A stretch of 9,377 nucleotides of DNA from a bacterium (GCA_027007465.1 JALTFF010000055.1:1-9377), one strand, 5' to 3'. Shown: positions 1 through 6,118, counted from the first letter of the stretch. A program made the numbers and translations. The notes: generated by a model from the sequence alone, not told the origin.

Positions 1-797
1 AAACAATTATCACTTGGCATGATTGCGCTTATGAACATTATCCAGAACTTTATACAAAATTTGAACTTTTCTTGCTAAAATTTGGAATTAAAAGCGCATT
101 AAAAAAAGCAAGTAAAATTATTGTCCCGTCTGAATTTACAAAATCAGAAATGATAAAAATCTATAACATTGACAGCAAAAGAATAAAAGTTGTTCATCAT
201 GGGATAAGTCATAATTTTGAACAAAATAATAGTCTAAATTTAAAAAATAAATTTGGCAGATATTTATTATATATTGGCAGATTAGAAAAAAAGAAAAATA
301 TTTTAGGATTGTTAAAAGTGTTTAAAAAATTATTAGAAAAACAAGAAAATGATTTAAAATTAATATTGGTTGGGAAGCAAGGCTATGAATGGGAAAAAAT
401 AAAAAAATACATAACTAAAAACAAATTATCTAAAAAAATCATTAAATTAAACTACGTAAATGAAGAAGAAAAATATAATTTACTAAAAAACGCGCAGGTT
501 TTTGTCTTTTTGTCTTATTATGAAGGTTTTGGCATGCCAATTTTAGAAGCTATGTCTGTTGGTTGTCCTGTTGTTTGTTCTAACAAAGGATCTTTGCCAG
601 AAATAGCTGGTAAAGCAGCTTTATTAGTTGATGTTTTAAATATTAAAGAAATTGTTAGAACTATTGATAAAATTATTACTGACAAAACTCTAAGAAAAAA
701 ATTAATTATAAATGGATATAAAAGAGTTGAAGAATTTTCTTGGCAAAAAAGCGCTAAAGAAACATTAGATATAATTCTTCTCGTTGGGGCAAAGTAG
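1..797 (+). CDS. GT4-family glycosyltransferase, 5'-truncated by the window edge
   Basis: This is a GT-B fold glycosyltransferase of the GT4 type, which moves a sugar from a nucleotide-sugar to a lipid or glycan at the inner face of the membrane. The frame is open from base 3, giving 264 visible codons; usual length is about 370, so roughly 100 N-terminal residues are missing. The visible part begins TIITWHDCAYEHYPELY, the familiar 'HD...P' segment of the family. Then come the linker typical of the family (KIIVPSEFTKSE), a donor-domain start YIGRLEKKKN, and the nucleotide-sugar signature EGFGMPILE (EX7E, glutamates at bases 522-524 and 546-548), followed by GCPVVCSNKGSLPEIAG. A TTG at base 72 is not the real start, because conserved sequence lies upstream of it. 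It ends at TAG (795-797). Acceptor and sugar cannot be told from the sequence; a role in surface polysaccharide or glycolipid synthesis is the usual inference. A 166-bp gap and a strong promoter separate it from holB, so it is probably a different transcription unit. Confidence 0.9.
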   Translation, partial: TIITWHDCAYEHYPELYTKFELFLLKFGIKSALKKASKIIVPSEFTKSEMIKIYNIDSKRIKVVHHGISHNFEQNNSLNLKNKFGRYLLYIGRLEKKKNILGLLKVFKKLLEKQENDLKLILVGKQGYEWEKIKKYITKNKLSKKIIKLNYVNEEEKYNLLKNAQVFVFLSYYEGFGMPILEAMSVGCPVVCSNKGSLPEIAGKAALLVDVLNIKEIVRTIDKIITDKTLRKKLIINGYKRVEEFSWQKSAKETLDIILLVGAK

Positions 798-827
798 ATT
801 CATTTGTTTTTGGCATAAATAAATCTA
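795..827 (+). terminator. Hairpin on the glycosyltransferase stop codon, possible weak terminator
   Basis: Bases 795-807 pair with 815-827 around a 7-base loop (TTTTGGC). The stem has 13 positions with one C/A mismatch and one G/U pair, and it begins with the TAG stop codon itself. The stem is almost all A/T and no clean T-run follows (TGCTTAATTATAA), so it is not a classic intrinsic terminator. It could be a 3'-end stabilising hairpin or an inefficient terminator. Confidence 0.3.
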
Positions 828-856
828 TGCTTAATTATAATAATACTGTTTAGACT

Positions 857-872
857 ACAATATTGTTACAAT
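857..872. repeat. Two overlapping palindromes, possible operator
   Basis: ACAATATTGT (857-866) is a perfect 10-bp palindrome. It overlaps a second perfect dyad, ATTGT-T-ACAAT (862-872). The pair lies 57 bp upstream of the -35 box of the holB promoter. Such nested dyads can be protein-binding sites, but in AT-rich DNA short palindromes also arise by chance, and no regulator is visible nearby. Confidence 0.25.
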
Positions 873-928
873 GTTGCAATAGATTCTTGAAGCTACAATT
901 ATATTAAAAGAAGCAAGAGAGACTAATT

Positions 929-957
929 TTGACATAAATGTATAAAGCTTATATAAT
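929..957 (+). promoter_or_regulatory. Consensus sigma70 promoter for holB, leaderless geometry
   Basis: TTGACA (929-934) and TATAAT (952-957) match the housekeeping sigma70 consensus at all 12 positions, with the optimal 17-bp spacer. Only six bases (ATTATT) lie between the -10 box and the holB ATG at 964. Since transcription normally starts about 7 bases after the -10 hexamer, the transcript should begin at or within a base or two of the A of ATG, leaving no room for a ribosome binding site. The sequence is seen directly; the start site is inferred. It is the best promoter in the window and probably drives holB through mreB. Confidence 0.85.
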
Positions 958-963
958 ATTATT

Positions 964-1956
964 ATGTGGGAATATATTGGCCAAGAACAAATTTTTAATT
1001 ATTTAAATAAAGCAAGACTTAATAATAATTTAGCTCATTTTTACATATTTCAAGGACAAAAATTTTTAGGCAAAAAATCAGCTGCTTTTTATTTTGCAAA
1101 AAGTCTATTTTGCGAAAAAGGAAAAAAAGAGCCTTGCTTAAAATGTAAACAATGTATTCAAATTGACAAAGGAATTCATCCAGATATTTTTTACTTAGAA
1201 AAACAACAAGAAGCTAAAGATATCACTATCAATGATATCAAAATATTAAAGGATAAATTGGATAATAAACCATTTTTTAACAAATGGAAAATAGCTATTA
1301 TTGAAGAAGCTGAGAATTTAAATATAAAAGCTGCTAATGCAATGCTAAAAACATTAGAAGAACCAAAAGGAGATGCAATTATAATATTATTAGTTAATGA
1401 TTTGTCTAAAATTCCAGCCACTATAATTTCTCGCTCTCAAATATTATACTTTAACTTAGTTGATTTTAAAAAAATTTATAATTGGTTAATTGAAAAATTT
1501 AACTTAAAAAGAGATCAAGCTCGAGAAATAACTCACCTTTCTAAGGGGCGGCCTCGTTTAGCAAAAATTTTTGCAACAGAAGAAGAATATCTTGCAGAAT
1601 ACAAGAAAATAACCTATGATTTTCTTAATTTATTTGATAATTCTGTTGAAATAAATCAGAAATTTCAATATTTAGACAGCTTAATTCTAAATAAAAAGTC
1701 TTTTAATGAAAAAATAGCTTTATCAAAAGATTTGATAGACAAATGGCAAACTATAATTAGAGATATCTTTCTTTATAAAATAGGCAGTCAAGATAGAATT
1801 ATCAATTATCATTTAAGAGGCAAAATAGCTAACTTAGAAATAAATCCAAAAAAAATTGTTGAATTATGGCAAGAAACCTCTAATTATAAAAATTATTTTT
1901 TAGAACAAAATATTGATGTAAAATTATTATTAGAAAATTTGTTATTAAAAATATGA
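964..1956 (+). CDS. holB: DNA polymerase III subunit delta'
   Basis: This is the clamp-loader subunit that, with gamma/tau and delta, loads the sliding clamp during replication. The 330 residues match the usual family length of about 330. Visible in order: N-terminal HFYIFQGQKFLGKKS with a degenerate P-loop at residues 31-39 (GKKS where active loaders have GKT/S); a zinc-binding module with Cys50, 58, 61 and 64 (CX7CX2CX2C) followed by HPD (72-74); a Walker-B-like strand IAIIEEAENLN at 110-120; the near-invariant ANAMLKTLEEP (124-134); and SRSQ at 156-159, where most homologues have SRC. The arginine (157), the trans-acting finger, is kept. The C-terminal third is the less conserved collar domain. 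Delta' generally does not hydrolyse ATP, so the weak P-loop is not alarming. The start is fixed by the promoter just upstream. The stop codon shares ATGA with the start of the next gene, suggesting translational coupling. Confidence 0.93.
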   Translation: MWEYIGQEQIFNYLNKARLNNNLAHFYIFQGQKFLGKKSAAFYFAKSLFCEKGKKEPCLKCKQCIQIDKGIHPDIFYLEKQQEAKDITINDIKILKDKLDNKPFFNKWKIAIIEEAENLNIKAANAMLKTLEEPKGDAIIILLVNDLSKIPATIISRSQILYFNLVDFKKIYNWLIEKFNLKRDQAREITHLSKGRPRLAKIFATEEEYLAEYKKITYDFLNLFDNSVEINQKFQYLDSLILNKKSFNEKIALSKDLIDKWQTIIRDIFLYKIGSQDRIINYHLRGKIANLEINPKKIVELWQETSNYKNYFLEQNIDVKLLLENLLLKI

Positions 1957-3044
1957 CAAAGAAATATTTTAGCTTTATTATTTTAATCTTATTAATTTTA
2001 GGCATTAGTCTTTCAGGATGTTCTGTTTCATTTACAAAAAATAAAATGAGTGAATTGGGTGGTGTTTTTAAGTCAATTAATCATGGAAAAACTTGGGAAC
2101 ATAAAGTCTTAATTAAATCAGTTTTAACCAAAAAACAAACTATTGGCAATACTGATATTACTAATATAGTTATTGATCCACAAGACAATCAAACAATTTA
2201 TTTAGGGACTGAAAAAAATGGCATATATTATAGTAATGATGGAGCTAATAGTTGGGAACACTCAAAAGGTTTAGATAATATGACAATAGACGCATTGGCA
2301 ATAGATCCAAAATCAAGAAATATAATCTATGCAAGCAGTGGTAATAGTATTTTTAAATCAACAGATTGCGCTAACAATTTTAAAAGAATTTATTATGACA
2401 CAAAATTAACTATAAAAATTTTATCCTTAGCTGTTGATCATTATAATACTGCTATTATTTATGCTGGAACATCTCGCGGAGATATTTTAAAAAGCCTTAA
2501 TTATGGAAAAAATTGGACAGCCATTTATAGAGTTCCGGATCAAATTAAAAAAATTATAATCTCTCCTAATGATAGTAGAATAATTTACTTTGCTACAAAA
2601 AAAAGTGGGATATATAAAACGACTAACAGTGGTAAAAGTTGGGTATCTTATAAAAAAGATTTGAAAAAATATAAAGATGGTTTAATATATAAAGATATGG
2701 TCTGCTTTAATGATATTAAAGATGGTTTGATTTTAGCTAATAATTATGGTTTACTAAGAACAAAGGATGGTGGAAAAACATGGGAAAAAATCAATCTTAA
2801 CACACCTAAAAAAGGCGCTAATATTTATTCTTTAGCAGTCAATCCTAAAAATCACAAGGAAATTTACTATGGCACAGACACCACTTTTTATCATTCTATT
2901 GATGGCGGTATATCATGGAGTTCTAAGAAATTGCCAAGCAATAGAGTAGCTAATGTCTTATCAATTGATTATGAGCATCCTAATATAATCTATTTAGGAG
3001 TATTAAAACAAAAAAAATCAAACTTGCTAATTATGAACAATTAA
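1953..3044 (+). CDS. Lipoprotein with a seven-Asp-box (BNR/Ycf48-like) beta-propeller
   Basis: The protein (363 residues) starts with a lipoprotein signal: KK, a hydrophobic run from about residue 6 to 20, then the lipobox LSGC with the lipidated cysteine at 23. It should be anchored on the outer face of the cytoplasmic membrane. The rest is built of repeats of the form 'NxxIYxGTxxxGIYxSxDGGxxW'. I count seven Asp-boxes: residues 41-48 (SINHGKTW), 94-101 (SNDGANSW), 136-143 (STDCANNF), 181-188 (SLNYGKNW), 223-230 (TTNSGKSW), 270-277 (TKDGGKTW) and 315-322 (SIDGGISW). The third is degenerate (Gly to Cys, Trp to Phe). Seven repeats fit a single closed propeller. Such proteins are often labelled sialidase/BNR, sortilin-like or photosystem II assembly factor-like, but I see no sialidase catalytic residues and do not assign an enzyme activity; ligand binding or assembly of an envelope complex is more plausible. 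Its ATG overlaps the holB stop by 4 bases. Confidence 0.88.
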   Translation: MTKKYFSFIILILLILGISLSGCSVSFTKNKMSELGGVFKSINHGKTWEHKVLIKSVLTKKQTIGNTDITNIVIDPQDNQTIYLGTEKNGIYYSNDGANSWEHSKGLDNMTIDALAIDPKSRNIIYASSGNSIFKSTDCANNFKRIYYDTKLTIKILSLAVDHYNTAIIYAGTSRGDILKSLNYGKNWTAIYRVPDQIKKIIISPNDSRIIYFATKKSGIYKTTNSGKSWVSYKKDLKKYKDGLIYKDMVCFNDIKDGLILANNYGLLRTKDGGKTWEKINLNTPKKGANIYSLAVNPKNHKEIYYGTDTTFYHSIDGGISWSSKKLPSNRVANVLSIDYEHPNIIYLGVLKQKKSNLLIMNN

Positions 3045-3071
3045 TCATCATTAGTATGTTTTACAAATCTT

Positions 3072-3626
3072 ATGAATCAATTTATCCAAAATCATAAAGA
3101 TGAATTTAATAAAGTGATTGTTTTTTTTAAAAAAGACATTTCTAGTCTTAGAACAGGTAGAGCTAATTTATCTATTTTAGATAATGTTATTGTTGAAGCT
3201 TATGGTGTGAAAAATTCAATCCAACATTTAGCTAATCTTAGTATTCAAGAAGCTCGCAATATTATAATAACACCTTGGGATAAAAACATTATTAAAGATA
3301 TTGAAAAGGCAATTACTCAGGCAAATTTAGGTGTATCAATTGTTAATGAAGGTGACAAAATTAGAATTGTTGTTCCTAGTTTAACAGAAGAATTAAGGAA
3401 AGAAATGGTTAAAAAATTAGACAAAAAAATGGAGCAAGCTAAAATTAATATTAGACAAATAAGAAATGATATAAAGAATGAGATTATCAAAGCTTATGAA
3501 AATAAAGAAATCAATGAAGATGAAAAATTTAGTTTTATTGAAGAATTAAATAATGAAGTGCATAATTTTCAAAGTGAAATAGAAGATATTAAATTAAAAA
3601 AGCAAAAAGAAATTATGGAAATATAA
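3072..3626 (+). CDS. frr: Ribosome recycling factor
   Basis: RRF splits the post-termination ribosome together with EF-G. The length, 184 residues, is close to the family's usual 185. The three-helix domain carries LRTGRAN (26-32), the segment that contacts the ribosome. The inserted beta domain has VEAYG (41-45), LANLSIQEAR (53-62) and TPWDK (67-71). The sequence returns to the helices with PSLTEELRKEM (102-112) and IRQIRND (127-133), keeping arginines 128 and 131, which match the functionally important pair in other RRFs, and ends in KEIMEI. It lies 27 bp after the lipoprotein gene and 25 bp before rseP. The bases before the ATG (AAATCTT) contain no Shine-Dalgarno sequence. In many bacteria frr is followed by uppS, cdsA and dxr before rseP; here those three are absent and rseP follows directly. 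Confidence 0.97.
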   Translation: MNQFIQNHKDEFNKVIVFFKKDISSLRTGRANLSILDNVIVEAYGVKNSIQHLANLSIQEARNIIITPWDKNIIKDIEKAITQANLGVSIVNEGDKIRIVVPSLTEELRKEMVKKLDKKMEQAKINIRQIRNDIKNEIIKAYENKEINEDEKFSFIEELNNEVHNFQSEIEDIKLKKQKEIMEI

Positions 3627-3651
3627 TTTTATAAATTTTTATATAAATTTT

Positions 3652-4869
3652 ATGTTATTAACAATAATCACTTTTACTATTGTACTTTCTTTGCTTGTTT
3701 TTGTTCACGAAATGGGACATTTTCTTGTAGCAAGAAAATTTGGTATTAAAGCAGAAGAATTTGGTTTTGGTTTCCCACCTAGAGCTTGGGGAATCTATAA
3801 ATCAACTAATGGGCAATGGAAGCAAGTAAAAGGCAATAAAGAGGTTAAAGATGCTAAAGGAACAATATATTCAATCAATTACTTACCATTAGGAGGTTTT
3901 GTAAAAATAAAGGGAGAACAAGGTGAAGATGCTCAAGATGAAGATAGTTTTGTTCATAAAAAAATATGGAAAAGGGCATTAGTTCTTTCAGCAGGTGTAA
4001 TTATGAATTTAGTTTTAGCTATTGTGCTAATTAGTATTGGTTTAATGATTGGTTTGCCTCAAGCTATTAATAATGTTAATCCAAACGCAAAAATTAGAGA
4101 TAGAAAAGTTCAAATAGTCCAAGTTTTACCTAATAGTCCTGCTAGTAAAGCTGGATTAAAAATGGGAGATTCTATTGTTTTATTAAGCATTAAAAAAGTA
4201 AATAAACAAAGCACATCTAAAGATAATAGTCCTAAAATAATAAAGTATCAACCTCTTAAAATTTCTAATATAAAACAAGTTCAAAAATTTATGGAGGAAA
4301 ATAATGGCAAGGAAATTGTTCTAAGCATTAAGCGAGGCGATAAAATATTAGACAAAAATATAAAAGTAAAAACACTAAAATCAACTGGAAAAGGTGGGAT
4401 AGGAATTGCCTTAGCTCAAACAGGTTTAGTCTCTTATCCTTGGTATGAGGCTATTTATTATGGAATTAAAACAACTTTTTTTATTACATGGATGATTATT
4501 GTTGCTTTTTATGAATTATTAAAAAATTTAATTTTAGGCCATGGATTATCAGCTGATATAGCTGGGCCAGTTGGTATTGTTGCTCTTACTGGCCAAGTAG
4601 CTCGTTTAGGAATTATTTATATTTTACAATTTACAGCCTTACTTTCTATAAATTTAGCTGTAATTAATTTTTTGCCATTCCCAGCTTTAGACGGAGGAAG
4701 AGTTTTTTTTCTTCTTATTGAAAAATTAAAAGGTAAACCAGTAAAACGTGAATTAGAAGCGCTTATCCATAATATTGGATTTGCTGCGTTAATGATTTTG
4801 GTTGTCTTAGTAACATTTAGAGATATAAGCAGATTTAATATATTAGAAAAAATTAAAAATTTATTTTAA
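3652..4869 (+). CDS. rseP: RseP-type site-2 zinc metalloprotease (M50)
   Basis: This is an intramembrane protease of family M50, which cuts transmembrane segments such as anti-sigma factors or leftover signal peptides. The first membrane helix carries the zinc motif HEMGH at residues 19-23. It is followed by FGFGFPPRAWG and the conserved INYLPLGGFVKIKGE. A second membrane segment spans about 108-135. A single PDZ domain begins near 152 (VQIVQVLPNSPASKAGLKMGD) and contains a lysine/serine-rich insertion around 180-205. Further hydrophobic segments lie near 275-295 and 320-345, and the third zinc ligand is in PALDGGR (Asp347). A last helix ends the protein. At 405 residues and with one PDZ domain it resembles the Gram-positive RasP/Eep form rather than the two-PDZ E. 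coli enzyme. No anti-sigma substrate is visible in the window. The gap before it holds AT-only repeats of ATAAATTTT type and no ribosome binding site. Confidence 0.95.
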   Translation: MLLTIITFTIVLSLLVFVHEMGHFLVARKFGIKAEEFGFGFPPRAWGIYKSTNGQWKQVKGNKEVKDAKGTIYSINYLPLGGFVKIKGEQGEDAQDEDSFVHKKIWKRALVLSAGVIMNLVLAIVLISIGLMIGLPQAINNVNPNAKIRDRKVQIVQVLPNSPASKAGLKMGDSIVLLSIKKVNKQSTSKDNSPKIIKYQPLKISNIKQVQKFMEENNGKEIVLSIKRGDKILDKNIKVKTLKSTGKGGIGIALAQTGLVSYPWYEAIYYGIKTTFFITWMIIVAFYELLKNLILGHGLSADIAGPVGIVALTGQVARLGIIYILQFTALLSINLAVINFLPFPALDGGRVFFLLIEKLKGKPVKRELEALIHNIGFAALMILVVLVTFRDISRFNILEKIKNLF

Positions 4870-5916
4870 ATGTTAAATAAAATTTTAGGAAAATTTAGCC
4901 ATGATTTAGGTATAGATTTAGGCACAATCAATACCTTGATATATGTGAAAGATAAAGGAATTGTAATTAATGAACCATCAGTTGTGGCTATAAACAAAAG
5001 AACAGAAGAAGTTTTAACTGTTGGTTCAAAAGCTGAGAAAATGTTAGGAAAAACACCTCCCCATATTGAAGTTGTTGAACCTTTGGTTAATGGAATTATT
5101 TCTGATTTTGAAGCTAGTGAAAAAATGCTTAAGTATTTTATTGATAAAATAAACCGTGAAAGTTTTGCTTTAATCCCTAGACCAAAAGTTATTGTAGGCG
5201 TTCCATTAGAAACAACAGAAGTAGAAAAAAAAGCGGCTGAAGATGCAATTATGGGTGTTGGAGCAAGGGAAGTTTATCTTATTGAAAATATTGTTGCTTC
5301 TGGTATTGGCGCAAGATTAGATGTGCAAAGCGCAGAAGCTAATATGATAATAGATATCGGCGGAGGGAGCACTGAAATTGCTGTGCTCTCATTAGGTGGA
5401 GTAGTAACATCTAAATCATTACCACTAGCTGGAAATGAATTAAATCGCAGTATTATTCAATATGCAAGAGATGAATTTAACCTATTATTAGGCAATAAAA
5501 CAGCTGAAAAAATTAAGATAAAACTTGGCAATGCTAAAGAACTAGAAAAAACAATAGAAATGAAAATGCAAGGAAGAGATTTAATAAGTGGATTACCAAA
5601 AGAGGTTATTGTTAATGATAAACAAATTAAAGAAGCTATGGAACATACTATTCAATTGATTATTGAAAATATTAAAGCAACTTTAGAAATAACTCCCCCA
5701 GAGTTAATGGCTGATATTTACAAAAAGGGAATTATGCTCACTGGCGGGGGAGCTTTAATAAGAAAATTAGATGAGCTTATAGCAGAATCAATAGATATTC
5801 CAGTAAATATAGCTGATGATCCATTAACTTGTGCTGTAAGAGGGACTGGAATGGCATTGGAAAATCCAGACCTATTAAAAGATATAATAATACCAGGCAC
5901 TCAAAATGAAATATAA
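4870..5916 (+). CDS. mreB: Rod shape-determining actin homologue MreB
   Basis: MreB polymerises with ATP into membrane-bound filaments that organise the elongation machinery. The 348 residues match the usual length. Motifs seen: a short amphipathic N-terminus; phosphate-1 loop DLGTINTL at 16-23 (Ile where Ala is usual); VGVPLETTEVEKKAAEDA; phosphate-2 loop DIGGGSTEIA at 162-171; AGNELN; ARDEFNLLLGNKTAEKIKI; adenosine motif LTGGGAL with glycines 292-294; and the standard tail ADDPLTCAVRGTGMALEN. One segment is unusual: the common LIEEPMAAAIGAG reads LIENIVASGIGAR. The first glutamate (139) is retained, while the following Glu-Pro is Asn-Ile. The ATG follows the rseP TAA with no gap and no ribosome binding site, so it is probably translated by coupling with rseP. 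A 203-bp gap separates it from mreC, which is long for an mre cluster. Confidence 0.97.
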   Translation: MLNKILGKFSHDLGIDLGTINTLIYVKDKGIVINEPSVVAINKRTEEVLTVGSKAEKMLGKTPPHIEVVEPLVNGIISDFEASEKMLKYFIDKINRESFALIPRPKVIVGVPLETTEVEKKAAEDAIMGVGAREVYLIENIVASGIGARLDVQSAEANMIIDIGGGSTEIAVLSLGGVVTSKSLPLAGNELNRSIIQYARDEFNLLLGNKTAEKIKIKLGNAKELEKTIEMKMQGRDLISGLPKEVIVNDKQIKEAMEHTIQLIIENIKATLEITPPELMADIYKKGIMLTGGGALIRKLDELIAESIDIPVNIADDPLTCAVRGTGMALENPDLLKDIIIPGTQNEI

Positions 5917-5961
5917 AAAAGACATATACTCTTTATTTATATTTACTATAGTATTTTTTAA

Positions 5962-5976
5962 AGCAAAAGCATATTT
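5962..5976. repeat. Left copy of a near-identical direct repeat
   Basis: AGCAAAAGCATATTT. It recurs as AGCAAAACATATTT at 6105-6118, the only difference being one missing G. The two copies frame the GC-elevated island, as a target-site duplication would. Confidence 0.45.
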
Positions 5977-6104
5977 AAACGATTTTTCGCTTCACTAATG
6001 TTCTGTATTCCTACATGGCACGGACACACAAAGGTAGAAATACTGCGTTAACAGTATGGAATTCTGCTTAGTATAAACGACTAAGCCACTACTAACATTG
6101 TTAT
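5977..6104. other. GC-elevated, hairpin-rich island; candidate structured RNA or small inserted element
   Basis: Bases 5981-6100 contain 46 G/C in 120 (38%), against about 25% in a neighbouring mreB stretch. Several inverted repeats follow one another. GTATT-C-CTAC (6005-6014) pairs with GTAG-A-AATAC (6034-6043). ATACTG (6040-6045) pairs with CAGTAT (6052-6057) around CGTTAA. GCTTAGT (6066-6072) pairs perfectly with ACTAAGC (6080-6086) around a 7-base loop. An outer AATGTT (5997-6002) can close the whole on AACATT (6094-6099). The first two hairpins share bases 6040-6043 and cannot both form fully. No convincing protein frame is present: the longest I found are a 17-codon + frame (5998-6051) and a 39-codon - frame (5995-6114), neither recognisable. 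It matches no RNA family that I recognise; it is not a tRNA. Confidence 0.4.
6048..6077 (+). promoter_or_regulatory. Possible sigma70 promoter for mreC-mreD-mrdA
   Basis: TTAACA (6048-6053) and TATAAA (6072-6077) each match the consensus at 5 of 6 positions, with an 18-bp spacer. Transcription would begin near 6084, about 35 bases before the mreC ATG. The elements sit inside the hairpin-rich island, so either reading (promoter or RNA structure) weakens the other. The long gap after mreB makes a separate promoter for mreC plausible. Confidence 0.35.
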
Positions 6105-6118
6105 AGCAAAACATATTT
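6105..6118. repeat. Right copy of the direct repeat, adjoining the mreC start
   Basis: AGCAAAACATATTT, one base shorter than the copy at 5962-5976. It ends one base before the mreC ATG. If the island between the copies were an insertion, the ancestral mreB-mreC gap would have been about 60 bp. Confidence 0.45.

Noticed and set aside
72..74. TTG at 72 as the start of the glycosyltransferase.
   Set aside because: The same frame stays open to base 3 and the upstream residues (WHDCAYEHYPELY) are typical conserved family sequence, so the gene runs off the window edge.
169..174. TTGACA inside the glycosyltransferase gene as a promoter.
   Set aside because: No acceptable -10 hexamer lies 16-18 bp downstream and the site is within conserved coding sequence.
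810..841. TTGGCA (810-815) with TATAAT (836-841) as a second promoter before holB.
   Set aside because: The spacer is 20 bp, and the -35 part lies in the loop and stem of the stop-codon hairpin; the promoter at 929-957 is far better.
1191..1421. A 76-codon open frame on the - strand inside holB.
   Set aside because: It lies wholly opposite a well-conserved gene and reads as a hydrophobic antisense shadow. The - strand frames at 5718-5900, 7722-7919 and 8973-9161 are rejected for the same reason.
3622..3651. Repeated ATAAATTTT-like strings and TATAAT/TATAAA hexamers before rseP as a promoter.
   Set aside because: No -35 hexamer at a suitable distance; pure A/T sequence in a 25-bp gap gives such hexamers by chance.
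5918..5959. Intrinsic terminator after mreB: AAAGA/TCTTT (5918-5934) or ATACT/AGTAT (5926-5954) with a T6 run at 5954-5959.
   Set aside because: Stems are 5 bp and all or nearly all A/T; the one next to the T-run has a 19-base loop. Not strong enough to call.
5998..6051. A 17-codon + strand frame as a leader peptide gene.
   Set aside because: Too short to judge, no ribosome binding site, no codon run suggesting attenuation; mentioned only as part of the structure finding.
5995..6114. A 39-codon frame on the - strand across the mreB-mreC gap.
   Set aside because: No recognisable motif, no ribosome binding site or promoter, cysteine/tyrosine-rich chance-like composition; inverted repeats explain the region better.
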